Below are positions 42,436 to 51,143 of a DNA stretch of 64,000 nucleotides, one piece after another. Position numbers and translations under genes: made by a program. The notes below the pieces were generated by a model. The model worked only from the letters and a program-made list of their open reading frames with translations. It was not told the DNA's origin and did not search any database. The stretch is taken from contig NZ_CP147841.1 in the NCBI RefSeq assembly GCF_037335815.1, positions 930,001 to 994,000 of the forward strand, read 5' to 3'. The DNA is from Salinirubellus litoreus (GTDB lineage: Archaea; Halobacteriota; Halobacteria; Halobacteriales; Haloarculaceae). Within the stretch, counting starts at the first letter, position 1, and the number at the start of each line of letters is the position of its first letter.

Positions 42436-43605
42436 CTATCCGGCGTGGTCCGACGTCAAATCCATCCGCCGAAACGCCTCCATCCCGTAGAAGTCGTCCG
42501 GGGTCCAGGCGTGCTGCTTGCTCACCCGTTCCCCGTGTTCGGTCGTGATGCTGGTCCGGCCGTAGTCGTACGTCGGCTCGTTCGCCAGTCTCCGCCGCAT
42601 CTTCCGGAACTCGGATAGTGTCACACGATCCCAGAACGCGAGACAGCTGAGGGTCGCGATGACGACCGCCGGGCCGGTGTACGGCCCCTCCCCGTGCATC
42701 GCTTCGCCGCGGAGGTCCTGTAAATCGCTGAAGATTCGGCATTCCTCAAGCTGACCGGCAACGCTGTCCCAATCGTCCAATCCGGCCGCTGCCAAATCAT
42801 AGAGCTGTGTGATAACGCCCTCCGGTCCATCGTCCACAGAGACTCCACCGAGCGAATTGATCTCGATCAATGTCGCTTTCGTCGTCTGATGAGGGGTATT
42901 TTTCAACCAATATAGCAACTTTTGACGGAGCTGACTGGATCCAGGTTTCCATTCCTCTGTCAAGCCTCCTAAGACTGCGAACCCGTACCGGGTCATCAGT
43001 GCGAACGAGTGCTGTGACATCTTGTAGAGCGGGGTGGGTACCTCCCCCTGCGACCGGATACCCTTGATGTCGACTTTGTTAGCAAGCGTGGCCCATTTGA
43101 GCTCGCCGAGCATGCCGAGATACACGAGAAGACAGAGGTCCTCCAGTTCGAGAGGATCGAAGGGGACGAACGGTTCATTCGTCTCCTCGATACCTCTCCT
43201 GGCAATCGCTTCCTTCTCTTCGAGGGGCTCCGCTTCCATCGCGGTGTGTGCTCGATCGAATAGCCGGAACAGGTATCGAGGATCGTAGACCGTGCTCGCG
43301 TAGGCACCGGTACAGCGCCAGTACTCGAAGTGAGCGGGGTCGACCCGATCTCTCGTCAGCAACGTCATCGCGCACAGATATCGTGGGAGACGACGGAGGG
43401 TCTCCAGCGGGAGGTCCAGTCCATCCGCTCGGCGGAGGAGCGGGATGCCGAAGTCGCCCTGTCGTGGACTGCTCGATATGTAGCTACTATCTGGGCTGAC
43501 GTCATCGCTGGCTAACGTGGCTTCCCGCAGTTCGTTCCAGTTTCTGGAGAGCCAGGCCTCGAATCGAGTGTTGAGTTCGCGTTCCCACTCTCCCGGACTT
43601 CTCAT
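42436..43605 (-). CDS. orphan protein with HEPN-like Rx4H motif, 389 residues
   Basis: I do not recognise a family. The sequence starts MRSPGEWERELNTRFEAWLSRNW and is largely alpha-helical. Near residue 318 it reads SDLQDLRGEAMHGEGPYTGPAVVIATL: R-G-E-A-M-H fits the R-x4-6-H motif of HEPN RNases, followed by a hydrophobic helix as in HEPN domains. Other helical segments contain SPRQGDFGIPLLRRADGLDL and PFVPFDPLELEDLCLLVYLG. G+C is lower than neighbours in the middle (42720-43000). The ATG lies about 27-30 nt after TTTATTA (minus strand). Single gene, no partner. A defence or stress RNase is a hypothesis only. Confidence 0.7.
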   Translation of the reverse strand: MRSPGEWERELNTRFEAWLSRNWNELREATLASDDVSPDSSYISSSPRQGDFGIPLLRRADGLDLPLETLRRLPRYLCAMTLLTRDRVDPAHFEYWRCTGAYASTVYDPRYLFRLFDRAHTAMEAEPLEEKEAIARRGIEETNEPFVPFDPLELEDLCLLVYLGMLGELKWATLANKVDIKGIRSQGEVPTPLYKMSQHSFALMTRYGFAVLGGLTEEWKPGSSQLRQKLLYWLKNTPHQTTKATLIEINSLGGVSVDDGPEGVITQLYDLAAAGLDDWDSVAGQLEECRIFSDLQDLRGEAMHGEGPYTGPAVVIATLSCLAFWDRVTLSEFRKMRRRLANEPTYDYGRTSITTEHGERVSKQHAWTPDDFYGMEAFRRMDLTSDHAG

Positions 43606-43629
43606 GTATATTGATTGTTGATTTAGATG

Positions 43630-43637
43630 TAATAAAT
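43630..43637 (-). promoter_or_regulatory. TATA box of the orphan HEPN-like gene
   Basis: Minus-strand GATTTATTACATC is centred about 28 nt from the ATG at 43605 within a short AT-rich stretch, supporting that ATG over an in-frame ATG 48 nt upstream that would overlap the box. Confidence 0.6.
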
Positions 43638-43763
43638 CGGTGGGTAGAGCCACGCACGATCCTCTCGAACCACGCTGTCACGGACACACCGCTCGTCGCG
43701 CGGGTCAGGACCGATCCCCGTCGGTCCCCAACCGCTTATGTCGCGGTCGTCCGACCCGGGCGC

Positions 43764-44945
43764 ATGAACGGAGCGCTCGAGGACGTCGCGGTGCTCGACT
43801 TCTCGCAGAGCATCGCGGGGCCGTACGCCGCGACGATGCTCGCCGACTTCGGGGCCGACGTCGTGAGCGTCGAGCCGCCGGGCGGTGCCGGTCAGCGCCG
43901 GATGGTCAAGGAGGCCGTCCGGCCGAACGTGATGCGAAACCGGCGCTCGCTCGTCCTCGACCTGAAATCAGAGGACGCGGCCGGGGTGGTCGCCGATCTC
44001 GTCGAGGCTGCCGACGTCGTCGTCCACAACTACCGCCCCGAGGTCGCCGAACGGCTCGGCGTCGACTACGACACGCTCTCGGGCCACAACGAGGGAGTCG
44101 TCGTCTGCTCGGTGACCGGGTTCGGCGAGAGTGGTACCTACAGCGACCGGCCGGCGACCGACCCCATCGCCCAGGCGATGTCCGGGCTGATGTGGAATAC
44201 GGGCGAGCCCGATCGCAAGCCATCGCGGGTGGGTGCCTCGCCGATCGACGTCGCGACGGGGATGTACACGGCGTTCGCGGCGATGGCCGCGCTCCGCCAC
44301 CGCGATTCGACGGGTGAGGGTCAGCGCGTCGAGACCTCCCTGTTCGACACCGCGGCGGCGTTCATGGGCTACTGGTACACCCACTACAGTAGAACAGGAG
44401 AACAGCCGGGACGACAGGGTGACTCGTGGGGCGGCTACGCCCCGGTCGGCATCTTCGAGACCGCCGACGACCCGGTGTACCTCTCGGTCATGTACCAGCA
44501 CCTCTGGGAGCGGTTCTGTGACGTGCTCGACCGCGAGGAGTGGCTCGACGATCCACGCTTCGCGACCGACGACGACCGGACGGCACACCGCGAGGAACTG
44601 ACGACGGCCATCGAGGCGGCCCTCGCCGAGCACACCCGCGAGGAGCTCGTCGACGCGCTCGTCGAGGCGGGTATCCCCGCCGCGGAGCTCCGGACGATCG
44701 CCGAGGCCGCGGCCGACGACCACCTGCACGAGCGCGGGACCGTCGACGCCGTCGAGGACACGGACGGACGTGAGGTGCTCGTGGCCGCCGCCCCGGCGAT
44801 CCTCTCCGAGACCGACCCGACTATCGAGCGCCCGCCGCCGAGAGCGGGCGAGCACACCCGCGAGGTGCTCCGCGAGCACGGCCTCGACGAGGGGACCGTC
44901 CGGTCGCTGCTCGACCGCGGAGCCGTCGTCGAACACGGGGAGTAG
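43764..44945 (+). CDS. CaiB/BaiF family CoA transferase
   Basis: 393 residues of the family III CoA transferases: VAVLDFSQSIAGPYAATMLADFGADVVSVEPP, the segment ATDPIAQAMSGLM with the Asp that forms the acyl-anhydride, RVGASPIDVATGMYTAFAAMAAL, and DAAAAFMGYWYTH-like middle. Such enzymes move CoA between carnitine, formate/oxalate, succinate or aromatic acids. ATG start at MNGALEDVAVLDF. Stands alone between the HEPN-like orphan and the ABC importer. Confidence 0.9.
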   Translation: MNGALEDVAVLDFSQSIAGPYAATMLADFGADVVSVEPPGGAGQRRMVKEAVRPNVMRNRRSLVLDLKSEDAAGVVADLVEAADVVVHNYRPEVAERLGVDYDTLSGHNEGVVVCSVTGFGESGTYSDRPATDPIAQAMSGLMWNTGEPDRKPSRVGASPIDVATGMYTAFAAMAALRHRDSTGEGQRVETSLFDTAAAFMGYWYTHYSRTGEQPGRQGDSWGGYAPVGIFETADDPVYLSVMYQHLWERFCDVLDREEWLDDPRFATDDDRTAHREELTTAIEAALAEHTREELVDALVEAGIPAAELRTIAEAAADDHLHERGTVDAVEDTDGREVLVAAAPAILSETDPTIERPPPRAGEHTREVLREHGLDEGTVRSLLDRGAVVEHGE

Positions 44946-45018
44946 CGCGGTCGGCTGACGACGGGGAACAGAGGGGACGATCCCCGACCCGAGTCGTCGC
45001 GGGCGGGCGGATCGCGGG

Positions 45019-45026
45019 GTTTATCC
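45019..45026 (+). promoter_or_regulatory. TATA box of the thiamine-type ABC importer operon
   Basis: GTTTATCC is centred about 28 nt before the ATG of the substrate-binding protein; the leaderless promoter of the three-gene operon. Confidence 0.6.
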
Positions 45027-45050
45027 ACAACTCGGTGCAACCACCGGGTA

Positions 45051-46235
45051 ATGGGACGACGAGACGTGGACCGACGGAGCTTCCTGAAGCGCGCCGGTGC
45101 GGGCGTCGGCGGGCTCACCCTGCTCGCGGGCTGCACCGGGACGGGTGGGGACGGTGCGGGCGACGGGACGCCGACCTCCACCCCGACCGAGACCGCCGGC
45201 GAAGCGACCGACACGGCGACCGGGACGCCCACTGGAACGGCGACCGAATCCCCGACGAGCGGCGAGCCGAGCGGCGCGCTGAACGTGGCGACCTACTCCT
45301 CGTTCACCGGCGAGGGGACGGCGGGCAACTGGCTCAAGTCCGCCTTCGAGGAGCGCTACCCCGAGGTGACCGTCGAGTTCTCCACCCCGGAGAACGGGAT
45401 CAACCAGTTCATCCAGCGGAAGCGGCAGGGTGCGCCGATCGACGCCGACCTCTACGTCGGGCTGAACACGGGGGAACTCGTCCGCGTCGACGAGACCCTC
45501 GACGAGTCCCTGTTCGCGGCGGCGCGCGACCGGGTGGCGGGCACCGACTCGGTCAAGGAGGGGCTCAGGGTCGACCCGCAGGGCCGGGCCATCCCCTACG
45601 ACACCGGGTACATCTGCATCGTCTACGACGAGGACGAGGTCGAGTCCCCAGCGACGTTCGACTCGCTCCTCGACCCCGCCTACGAGGGCGACCTCATCAC
45701 CCAGAACGCCCAGCAGTCCGACCCGGGCCGGGCGTTCCTGCTGTGGAGCATCATCACGCAGGGCGAGGAGGAGTACCTCGACTACTGGTCCGAACTGGCG
45801 AACAACGGCCTCCGCGTCCTCTCGGACTGGGAGCCCGCGTACAACGCCTACATGAACGGCGAGGCCGCGATGGTCGTCTCCTACTCCACCGACCAGGTCT
45901 ACTACCACGGCGAGGGCGTCGACATGTCGCGCCACCAGATCGCCTTCCTGAACGACCAGGGGTACGCCAACCCCGAGACGATGGCCCTGTTCGCCGACTC
46001 CGATCGAGCGGAACTCGGCCGGCGGTTCATGGAGTTCGTCCTCACTCCCGAGGCCCAGGCGGAGATCGCCGTCCGGAACGTCCAGTTCCCGGCCGTCGAG
46101 GGGGTCGAACTCCCCCAGGAGTTCTCGCAGTACGCCTACGAGCCCCCCGAGCCGGTCACCTTTACCTACGAGGAACTCTCGGGTAACGTCAGCACGTGGA
46201 TCGACAGGTGGGCCAGACAGATCGTCTCCGGGTAG
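45051..46235 (+). CDS. thiB: ABC transporter substrate-binding lipoprotein, thiamine/iron (ThiB-like) type
   Basis: 394 residues, Tat signal DRRSFLKRAGAGVGGLTLLAGCTG with lipobox LAGC; then a Thr/Glu-rich linker, and an extracellular solute-binding domain of the ThiB/AfuA class (LNVATYSSFTG, DADLYVGLNTGELV, PYDTGYICIVYDEDEVE, WSIITQGEEEYLDYWSEL, AMVVSYSTDQVYYH). The SYSTD segment and overall pattern fit ThiB (thiamine) better than iron-binding proteins, but the substrate is an inference. First gene of a three-gene importer; the end overlaps the permease gene. Confidence 0.85.
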   Translation: MGRRDVDRRSFLKRAGAGVGGLTLLAGCTGTGGDGAGDGTPTSTPTETAGEATDTATGTPTGTATESPTSGEPSGALNVATYSSFTGEGTAGNWLKSAFEERYPEVTVEFSTPENGINQFIQRKRQGAPIDADLYVGLNTGELVRVDETLDESLFAAARDRVAGTDSVKEGLRVDPQGRAIPYDTGYICIVYDEDEVESPATFDSLLDPAYEGDLITQNAQQSDPGRAFLLWSIITQGEEEYLDYWSELANNGLRVLSDWEPAYNAYMNGEAAMVVSYSTDQVYYHGEGVDMSRHQIAFLNDQGYANPETMALFADSDRAELGRRFMEFVLTPEAQAEIAVRNVQFPAVEGVELPQEFSQYAYEPPEPVTFTYEELSGNVSTWIDRWARQIVSG

Positions 46236-48016
46236 CCCGTCGTGCCGCCGAGCGACTCGCTCTCCCCGCCGGTCTCGCCGTCGCGCTCGCAGTCCTCGTC
46301 GCCGTCTTCTACTACCCCGTCGGGAGCGTCCTCGTCGAGGCCGTCGTCCGGGGTGGGCGGCTCACCGCCGGGCCCCTCCTCGCGGTGCTCGCCGACCCGT
46401 TCTACACCGGCGCGGCGAGCGCGCTGTTCGCCGACCCGCTGTCGGTCCCTTCGGGTTTCGTGACCTGGCTCCGCGCGGGACTCCCGCCGGTCGAGTTCGG
46501 ACTGTTCGGGTTCACCGCCTACCAGGCCGCGCTGTCGACGGTCGCGAGCGTCCTCCTGGGACTTCCGGGGGCGTACCTCCTCTCGCGGTTCGAGTTCCGC
46601 GGCCGCCGGACGCTCCGCTCTTTGACCATCCTCCCGTTCGTCCTCCCCTCGATCATGGTCGCGGTCGGCTTCCTCGCGATGTTCGGCCGCAACGGCCCGC
46701 TCAACACGGTCCTCCTCTCGCTGGGTCTCGGACGCGTGGACGTCCTGTTCACGCTCGAAGTCATCGTCGTCGCGCACGCCTTCTACAACGCTCCACTCGT
46801 AGTTCGGCTGGTCACGGCGGCCTGGGAGACCGTCGACGCCCGCCGCGTCGAGTCGGCGAGGGCGATGGGTGCCACCCCGCTCCGGGCGTTCCGCGACGTC
46901 GTCCTCCCCCAGCTGCTTCCGTCGCTTCTGACCGCGGCGCTGCTCACGTTCGTCTTCACGTTCATGTCGTTCCCGATCGTCCTCGCGCTCGGGGGCCTGC
47001 GTCTGGCCACCGTCGAGGTGTGGCTCTACGCGCGCGTACAGGACCTCGCGCTCGCCGAGGCGGCGACGCTCGCCACCCTCGAAACCGTGGTGACGCTCTC
47101 GCTCACCTACCTCTACCTCCGCTACGAGGCCCGACAGGTGCGCGCCGGGAGCAACATCTCCCTCCCGCGACGACCGCTCCTCGACGGAGTCCGGACGCTC
47201 GCCGATCCGGCGCGGCTCGGCCTGCTCGCCTACGGCCTGCTCGCGCTCGTCGTCTTCGTCGGCCCGATGGCGAGCATGGTGCTCGCTAGCGTCACCGACG
47301 CCGGGGGGTTCACCCTCGACTACTACCGGTTCCTCTTCGACCAGCAGGTCGCCGAGACCGCGGGGACGACGCGCCCGCTCCCGGCGATCGTGAACTCGCT
47401 CCTGTTCGGCGCGGGCACGCTCCTCCTCGCGCTCCCCATCGGGGTCGTCGTCTCGGTGGTGGCGACCCGGGGCGGGCGCGGGAGCCGGCTCGCCGAGGCG
47501 CTCCTGACCGCGCCGCTCGCGGTCAGCGGCGTCGTCGTCGGCCTCGGCCTGCTCCAGACGCTCGTGTTCGGTACCGTGGTGATGGGCCACCGGCTCACCG
47601 CGACCGGACCCGTGGCTATCGTCCTCGCCCACGCCGTCGCCGCCTACCCGTTCGTCACCCGGAACGTCACGCCCGCGCTCGGCGGGCTCGACCCGCACCT
47701 CCCCGACGCCGCCCGCTCGCTCGGGGCGACGCGGCTCCGCGCGCTGCTGGACGTCGAACTCCCCCTGATCGCGGCGGCGCTCGTCGCCGGCGCGGCGTTC
47801 GCGTTCGCCATCAGCATCGGCGAGTTCGACTCCACCGTTCTCCTGGCGGAGGGCGTCGACAGCTACACGATGCCGGTCGCGCTCGAACGCTACATCGGCA
47901 ACCGCTCGCTCGGGCCGAACCTCGGTCCGGCCACCGCGATGGGGACCGTCCTGCTCGCGGTCACCGCCGCGAGCTTCGTCGTCATCGACCGCGTCGGCGG
48001 GCGGTGGGAGCGATAG
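46196..48016 (+). CDS. thiP: fused two-domain ABC permease (ThiP/FbpB type)
   Basis: 606 residues with two binding-protein-dependent permease domains in one chain, about twelve hydrophobic segments. The EAA loops are AWETVDARRVESARAMGATPLRAF (near residue 215) and LPDAARSLGATRLRALLDVELP (near residue 510). This is the ThiP/SfuB organisation. It begins inside the substrate-binding gene (overlap 28-40 nt; GTG at 46196 or 46208), a clear case of coupling. It ends 2 nt before the ATPase ATG. Confidence 0.88.
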   Translation: MDRQVGQTDRLRVARRAAERLALPAGLAVALAVLVAVFYYPVGSVLVEAVVRGGRLTAGPLLAVLADPFYTGAASALFADPLSVPSGFVTWLRAGLPPVEFGLFGFTAYQAALSTVASVLLGLPGAYLLSRFEFRGRRTLRSLTILPFVLPSIMVAVGFLAMFGRNGPLNTVLLSLGLGRVDVLFTLEVIVVAHAFYNAPLVVRLVTAAWETVDARRVESARAMGATPLRAFRDVVLPQLLPSLLTAALLTFVFTFMSFPIVLALGGLRLATVEVWLYARVQDLALAEAATLATLETVVTLSLTYLYLRYEARQVRAGSNISLPRRPLLDGVRTLADPARLGLLAYGLLALVVFVGPMASMVLASVTDAGGFTLDYYRFLFDQQVAETAGTTRPLPAIVNSLLFGAGTLLLALPIGVVVSVVATRGGRGSRLAEALLTAPLAVSGVVVGLGLLQTLVFGTVVMGHRLTATGPVAIVLAHAVAAYPFVTRNVTPALGGLDPHLPDAARSLGATRLRALLDVELPLIAAALVAGAAFAFAISIGEFDSTVLLAEGVDSYTMPVALERYIGNRSLGPNLGPATAMGTVLLAVTAASFVVIDRVGGRWER

Positions 48017-48018
48017 CG

Positions 48019-49065
48019 ATGACGCGGGGCGTCGAACTGGAGGACGTATCGATCGCGTTCGACGACGTGCGGGCGCTGGCGGACGTCTCGCTGTCGGTCG
48101 AGGACGGCGAGTTCTTCACGCTCGTCGGGCCCTCGGGCTGTGGGAAGACCACGACCCTCCGAGCGATCGCGGGCTTCGAGACGCCCGACTCCGGTACCGT
48201 CCGGATCGGCGGCGAGGACGTTACGACTACTCCTCCGGAGGAGCGCCACGTCGGGATCGTCTTCCAGAGCTACGCGCTGTTCCCTCACATGACCGTCCGG
48301 GAGAACGTGGGGTACGGCCTGCGGTTTCGCGACCCGCCCGGGGGCGTCTCGACGCGCGAGCGGGTGGACGAACTGCTCGACCTCGTGGACATGGCGGGGA
48401 TGGACGACCGGGACCCGACGGCGCTCTCGGGCGGCCAGCAGCAGCGCGTCTCGCTCGCCCGTGCGCTCGCGCCCGGCCCGGACGTACTCCTGCTCGACGA
48501 GCCGCTCTCGGCGCTCGACGCCCGGCTGCGCGAGCGCCTCCGTGTCACGGTGCGGGGGATACAGCGGGACCTCGGCATCACGACGGTGTACGTCACCCAC
48601 GACCAGGCCGAGGCGCTCGCGGTCAGCGACCGGGTGGCCGTGATGAACGACGGGCGGATCGAACAGGTCGGGACCCCCGAGGCGGTCTACCGCGAACCCG
48701 AATCGCGGTTCGTGGCCGAGTTCGTCGGCGACAACAACCTCCTCGACGGCGAGGTCACCTCGGCGGACCCGCCGACGGCGACCGTCGAGGGCGTCGAGGT
48801 ACGCCTGCCGCCCGACGTCGCTCTTGATCCCGGCGATCCCGTGACGCTGTCGATCCGCCCCGAGGCAGTCGAGGTCGTCTCGGGCACCAGCGAGAGCGGG
48901 ACGACCCTGTCGGCGACCGTCGAGAGCGTCGAATTCCTCGGCGAGGCCTACCGGCTCCACTGCGCCTGGCGCGGGCACGAACTCCTCGTGCGGAGCGACG
49001 AGCGCGAGACGCCCGGCGAGACGATCCGCCTCGGCTTCGAGCCAGCGGACGTTCGCCTGCTCTGA
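48019..49065 (+). CDS. ABC transporter ATPase (ThiQ/PotA-like) of the importer
   Basis: 348 residues. Walker A LVGPSGCGKTTT, Q-loop VGIVFQSYALFPHMTV, signature LSGGQQQRVSL, Walker B DVLLLDEPLSALD, and H-switch YVTHDQAEA. The C-terminal part (RIEQVGTPEAVYREPESRFVAEF, then a TOBE-like beta domain) is that of the CUT/Fe3+/spermidine ATPase type. The gene starts 2 nt after the permease, so the three genes form one operon. Confidence 0.9.
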   Translation: MTRGVELEDVSIAFDDVRALADVSLSVEDGEFFTLVGPSGCGKTTTLRAIAGFETPDSGTVRIGGEDVTTTPPEERHVGIVFQSYALFPHMTVRENVGYGLRFRDPPGGVSTRERVDELLDLVDMAGMDDRDPTALSGGQQQRVSLARALAPGPDVLLLDEPLSALDARLRERLRVTVRGIQRDLGITTVYVTHDQAEALAVSDRVAVMNDGRIEQVGTPEAVYREPESRFVAEFVGDNNLLDGEVTSADPPTATVEGVEVRLPPDVALDPGDPVTLSIRPEAVEVVSGTSESGTTLSATVESVEFLGEAYRLHCAWRGHELLVRSDERETPGETIRLGFEPADVRLL

Positions 49066-49171
49066 ATCGACGGGATACGGTGAGGCGGCGCGGAGTGGTG
49101 GGTAACCCGAAACGAGCGAGCACGGACGGAAGCGCAAGCTTCAGGCGGCGGGGCGAGGCCTCTCCGATCAC

Positions 49172-50416
49172 ATGGTCCCCGCCCTCCGCCGTCGGCTCGC
49201 CGGTCGGGTCTACTACGGCTGGGTCGTCGTCGGGGCCTGTCTGCTCGCGGCGATGGCCGTCTACGGGACGAGCTACACGTTCAGCGTCTTCTACGACTCG
49301 CTCGTCGAGCAGTTCGGCGTCGGCCGGGGACCGCTGGCGTTCGTCTTCGGGCTCCAGACCGCGCTCATCTACGTCGGCGGCGTCGCGGCCGGCCGGGCGA
49401 CCGACCGCTACGGCGGGCGGCGCGTCGCCGCCGTCTCGGGCATCGTGCTCGTGGTCGGCCTCGGGTGGGCGGCGCTCGCGCGCTCGTACCTCGAACTCCT
49501 CGTCGCCTTCGGCGTGCTCGGGGGGCTCGGGATGGCCGGGCTCTACGTCGTCGGCTACGCGACCGTCCCGCGCTGGTTCGAGCGACGGCGCGGGACGGCC
49601 TCGGCCCTCGCCGCGGCGGGGACCGGTATCGGCCTCGTCACCCTCCCGGGGGTCGCGGACCGGCTCATCACGACCGTCGGCTGGCGCAGTGCCCTGCTCG
49701 CGGTCGCCGGCGGGGCCGGCTTCCTCGCGCTGGCCGTCGTCCTGCTGTTCGCCGACCGCCACGCCGACGTGGGGGCCGACCCCGCCGTCGAGTTCGAGGG
49801 CGGCGTCGGGACCGCTCCGTCCTCGCCGGGCATCACCGACGGGACGCGGGGGACGCTCCGATCGGTACCGTTCCTGCTCGTCTTCGTCGGCTGGACGTTC
49901 GCCTACGCGCCCATCTACGTGCTGGTGAGCCACGTCGTCCCCTACTCGACCGACGCCGGCTTCGGCCGGTCGACCGGCGTGTTTGCCATCACCGTCCTCG
50001 GGATCACGATCGTCCTCGCGCGACTCGGTGTCGGGGCGCTCTCGGACCGGATCGGCCGCGTCACCACCTTCGTGGCGAGCGCGGGCCTCATCGGTGCGGC
50101 GCTGCTCGCGCTCCCGCTCGCCACGACCCCCGGTACGTTCCTCGCGGGCGTCGTCGTCTTCGCCGTCGGCTACAGCGGTACCGGCGGCCTGCTCTCCCCC
50201 GTCCTCGCGGATCTGTTCGGCAACGAGGGGCTGAGCACCGTGTTCGGGGCGGCGTCGCTCGCCTTCGCCCTCACCGGCCTCCTCGCGCCGCCGCTCGCCG
50301 GCTTCTGGTTCGAGGCCGCCGGGAGCTACGCCCCCGCCTTCCGGGCGTTCGGTGCGCTCGGGATCGTCGGCGCCTGCTGCGTCCTGCTCGCGGCGAGGCT
50401 GACCCGGACCGGGTGA
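49172..50416 (+). CDS. MFS transporter
   Basis: 414 residues, twelve hydrophobic helices. N-terminal VYYGWVVVGACLLAAMAVYGTSYTFSVF is the oxalate/formate antiporter (OFA)-type entry; AGRATDRYGGRRVA is the MFS loop 2-3 motif and GALSDRIGRVTTF the second-half equivalent. It probably carries a small carboxylate or related solute; the substrate is not readable. Single gene. Confidence 0.9.
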   Translation: MVPALRRRLAGRVYYGWVVVGACLLAAMAVYGTSYTFSVFYDSLVEQFGVGRGPLAFVFGLQTALIYVGGVAAGRATDRYGGRRVAAVSGIVLVVGLGWAALARSYLELLVAFGVLGGLGMAGLYVVGYATVPRWFERRRGTASALAAAGTGIGLVTLPGVADRLITTVGWRSALLAVAGGAGFLALAVVLLFADRHADVGADPAVEFEGGVGTAPSSPGITDGTRGTLRSVPFLLVFVGWTFAYAPIYVLVSHVVPYSTDAGFGRSTGVFAITVLGITIVLARLGVGALSDRIGRVTTFVASAGLIGAALLALPLATTPGTFLAGVVVFAVGYSGTGGLLSPVLADLFGNEGLSTVFGAASLAFALTGLLAPPLAGFWFEAAGSYAPAFRAFGALGIVGACCVLLAARLTRTG

Positions 50417-50432
50417 GCGGGTACCGCGAGGA

Positions 50433-50438
50433 CTTATC
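50433..50438 (+). promoter_or_regulatory. TATA box of a 42-residue gene
   Basis: CTTATC in GGACTTATCGCC is centred about 27 nt before a GTG codon that begins a 42-codon frame. Confidence 0.45.
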
Positions 50439-50461
50439 GCCGCCGCCCGACAGCCCCGGTC

Positions 50462-50590
50462 GTGCCGGGAGATCACGACGCTTCCGACGACCGCCCACTC
50501 CTCGACCGCTTCGACGGCCTGCGGGTGGCCGACGTCGCACGCGAGGTGTTCGCGGACGACGAGGCGTCCATCGGGGCTGACGGCAACTGA
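50462..50590 (+). CDS. microprotein, 42 residues
   Basis: GTG-started frame (MPGDHDASDDRPLLDRFDGL, then RVADVAREVFADDEASIGADGN). Acidic with an amphipathic helix (DRFDGLRVADVAREVF), consistent with a small haloarchaeal cytoplasmic protein. It is supported by a TATA box at the leaderless spacing. Not recognised as a family; chance is possible. Confidence 0.45.
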   Translation: MPGDHDASDDRPLLDRFDGLRVADVAREVFADDEASIGADGN

Positions 50591-50635
50591 TCCAGGTCCC
50601 GCCGTGGGTGCGGACGACGCTCGCCGTTCCGAGGG

Positions 50636-50962
50636 TTACTCGTCGGACTCGAACCCGAAGACGCGGCTCAGTTCGAGTTCGATCCGATCGGTGAACTCGG
50701 TCAGGACGTCCTCGAACGTCTCGTCGTCGACGGGGAGGGAACCGACCCGCTCGCGGGGCTCCTCGGGCAGTTCGACGCGGAACTCGCCGTCGCCCTCGTA
50801 AAACGGCTCGCTCCCGTCGAGCACCTGGCGGTCGATCGCCTGGAGGACGCGCGAGTCGTACCGACCGTGCAGGTCCTCGAACGCGTTCCGGTAGGCCGTC
50901 TGTAGCTCGTCCATGTAGTGGACGTACTTCTCCTCGAACCGCTCGGGATCGAAATCGTTCAC
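50636..50962 (-). CDS. DUF5783-type haloarchaeal protein
   Basis: 108 residues: VNDFDPERFEEKYVHYMDELQTAYRNAFEDLHGRYDSRVLQAIDRQVL, then SEPFYEGDGEFRVELPEEP. Helical and acidic with a conserved Asp/Tyr pattern. I recognise it as the haloarchaeal DUF5783 family, function unknown. GTG start chosen because GCGTTACCC (TATA-like, minus strand) lies 27 nt upstream and the preceding in-frame residues are Arg-rich non-coding sequence. Confidence 0.75.
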   Translation of the reverse strand: MNDFDPERFEEKYVHYMDELQTAYRNAFEDLHGRYDSRVLQAIDRQVLDGSEPFYEGDGEFRVELPEEPRERVGSLPVDDETFEDVLTEFTDRIELELSRVFGFESDE

Positions 50963-51037
50963 GTACGCCCGTACGGACCCCTCGGGGTAACGCCTTCGAC
51001 GGCCGCCCTCCCCGTCTATCCCGTGCACCGGCTCGCT

Positions 51038-51055
51038 ACTGAAACGGATTTCAGT
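51038..51055. promoter_or_regulatory. perfect dyad ACTGAAA-cgga-TTTCAGT
   Basis: 18-bp palindrome with 7-bp arms in the gap between the divergent DUF5783-type gene and the 86-residue membrane protein gene. A further ATTTCAG half-site lies at 51077-51083, against the TATA box. This is a candidate operator for a dimeric regulator. Confidence 0.5.
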
Positions 51056-51083
51056 AAGACACCCTACAGAAATGTATTTCAGA

Positions 51084-51090
51084 TTATACT
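51084..51090 (+). promoter_or_regulatory. TATA box between the dyad and the small membrane protein gene
   Basis: TTATACT (in AGATTATACTTTTGG), with an ATTTCAG half-site immediately upstream where the BRE and activator sites sit. The predicted start is near 51114, giving a leader of about 30 nt before the ATG at 51144. Confidence 0.5.
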
Positions 51091-51143
51091 TTTGGTGCCG
51101 GGGGGTCTACGGGTAGACACGGGGTCACCCCCGGTGATACGAG

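Noticed and set aside
48755..50476. A long minus-strand frame opposite the ABC ATPase and MFS genes
   Set aside because: Composition is Arg/Gly/Asp-rich and the + strand frames have clear Walker and MFS motifs. Shadow.
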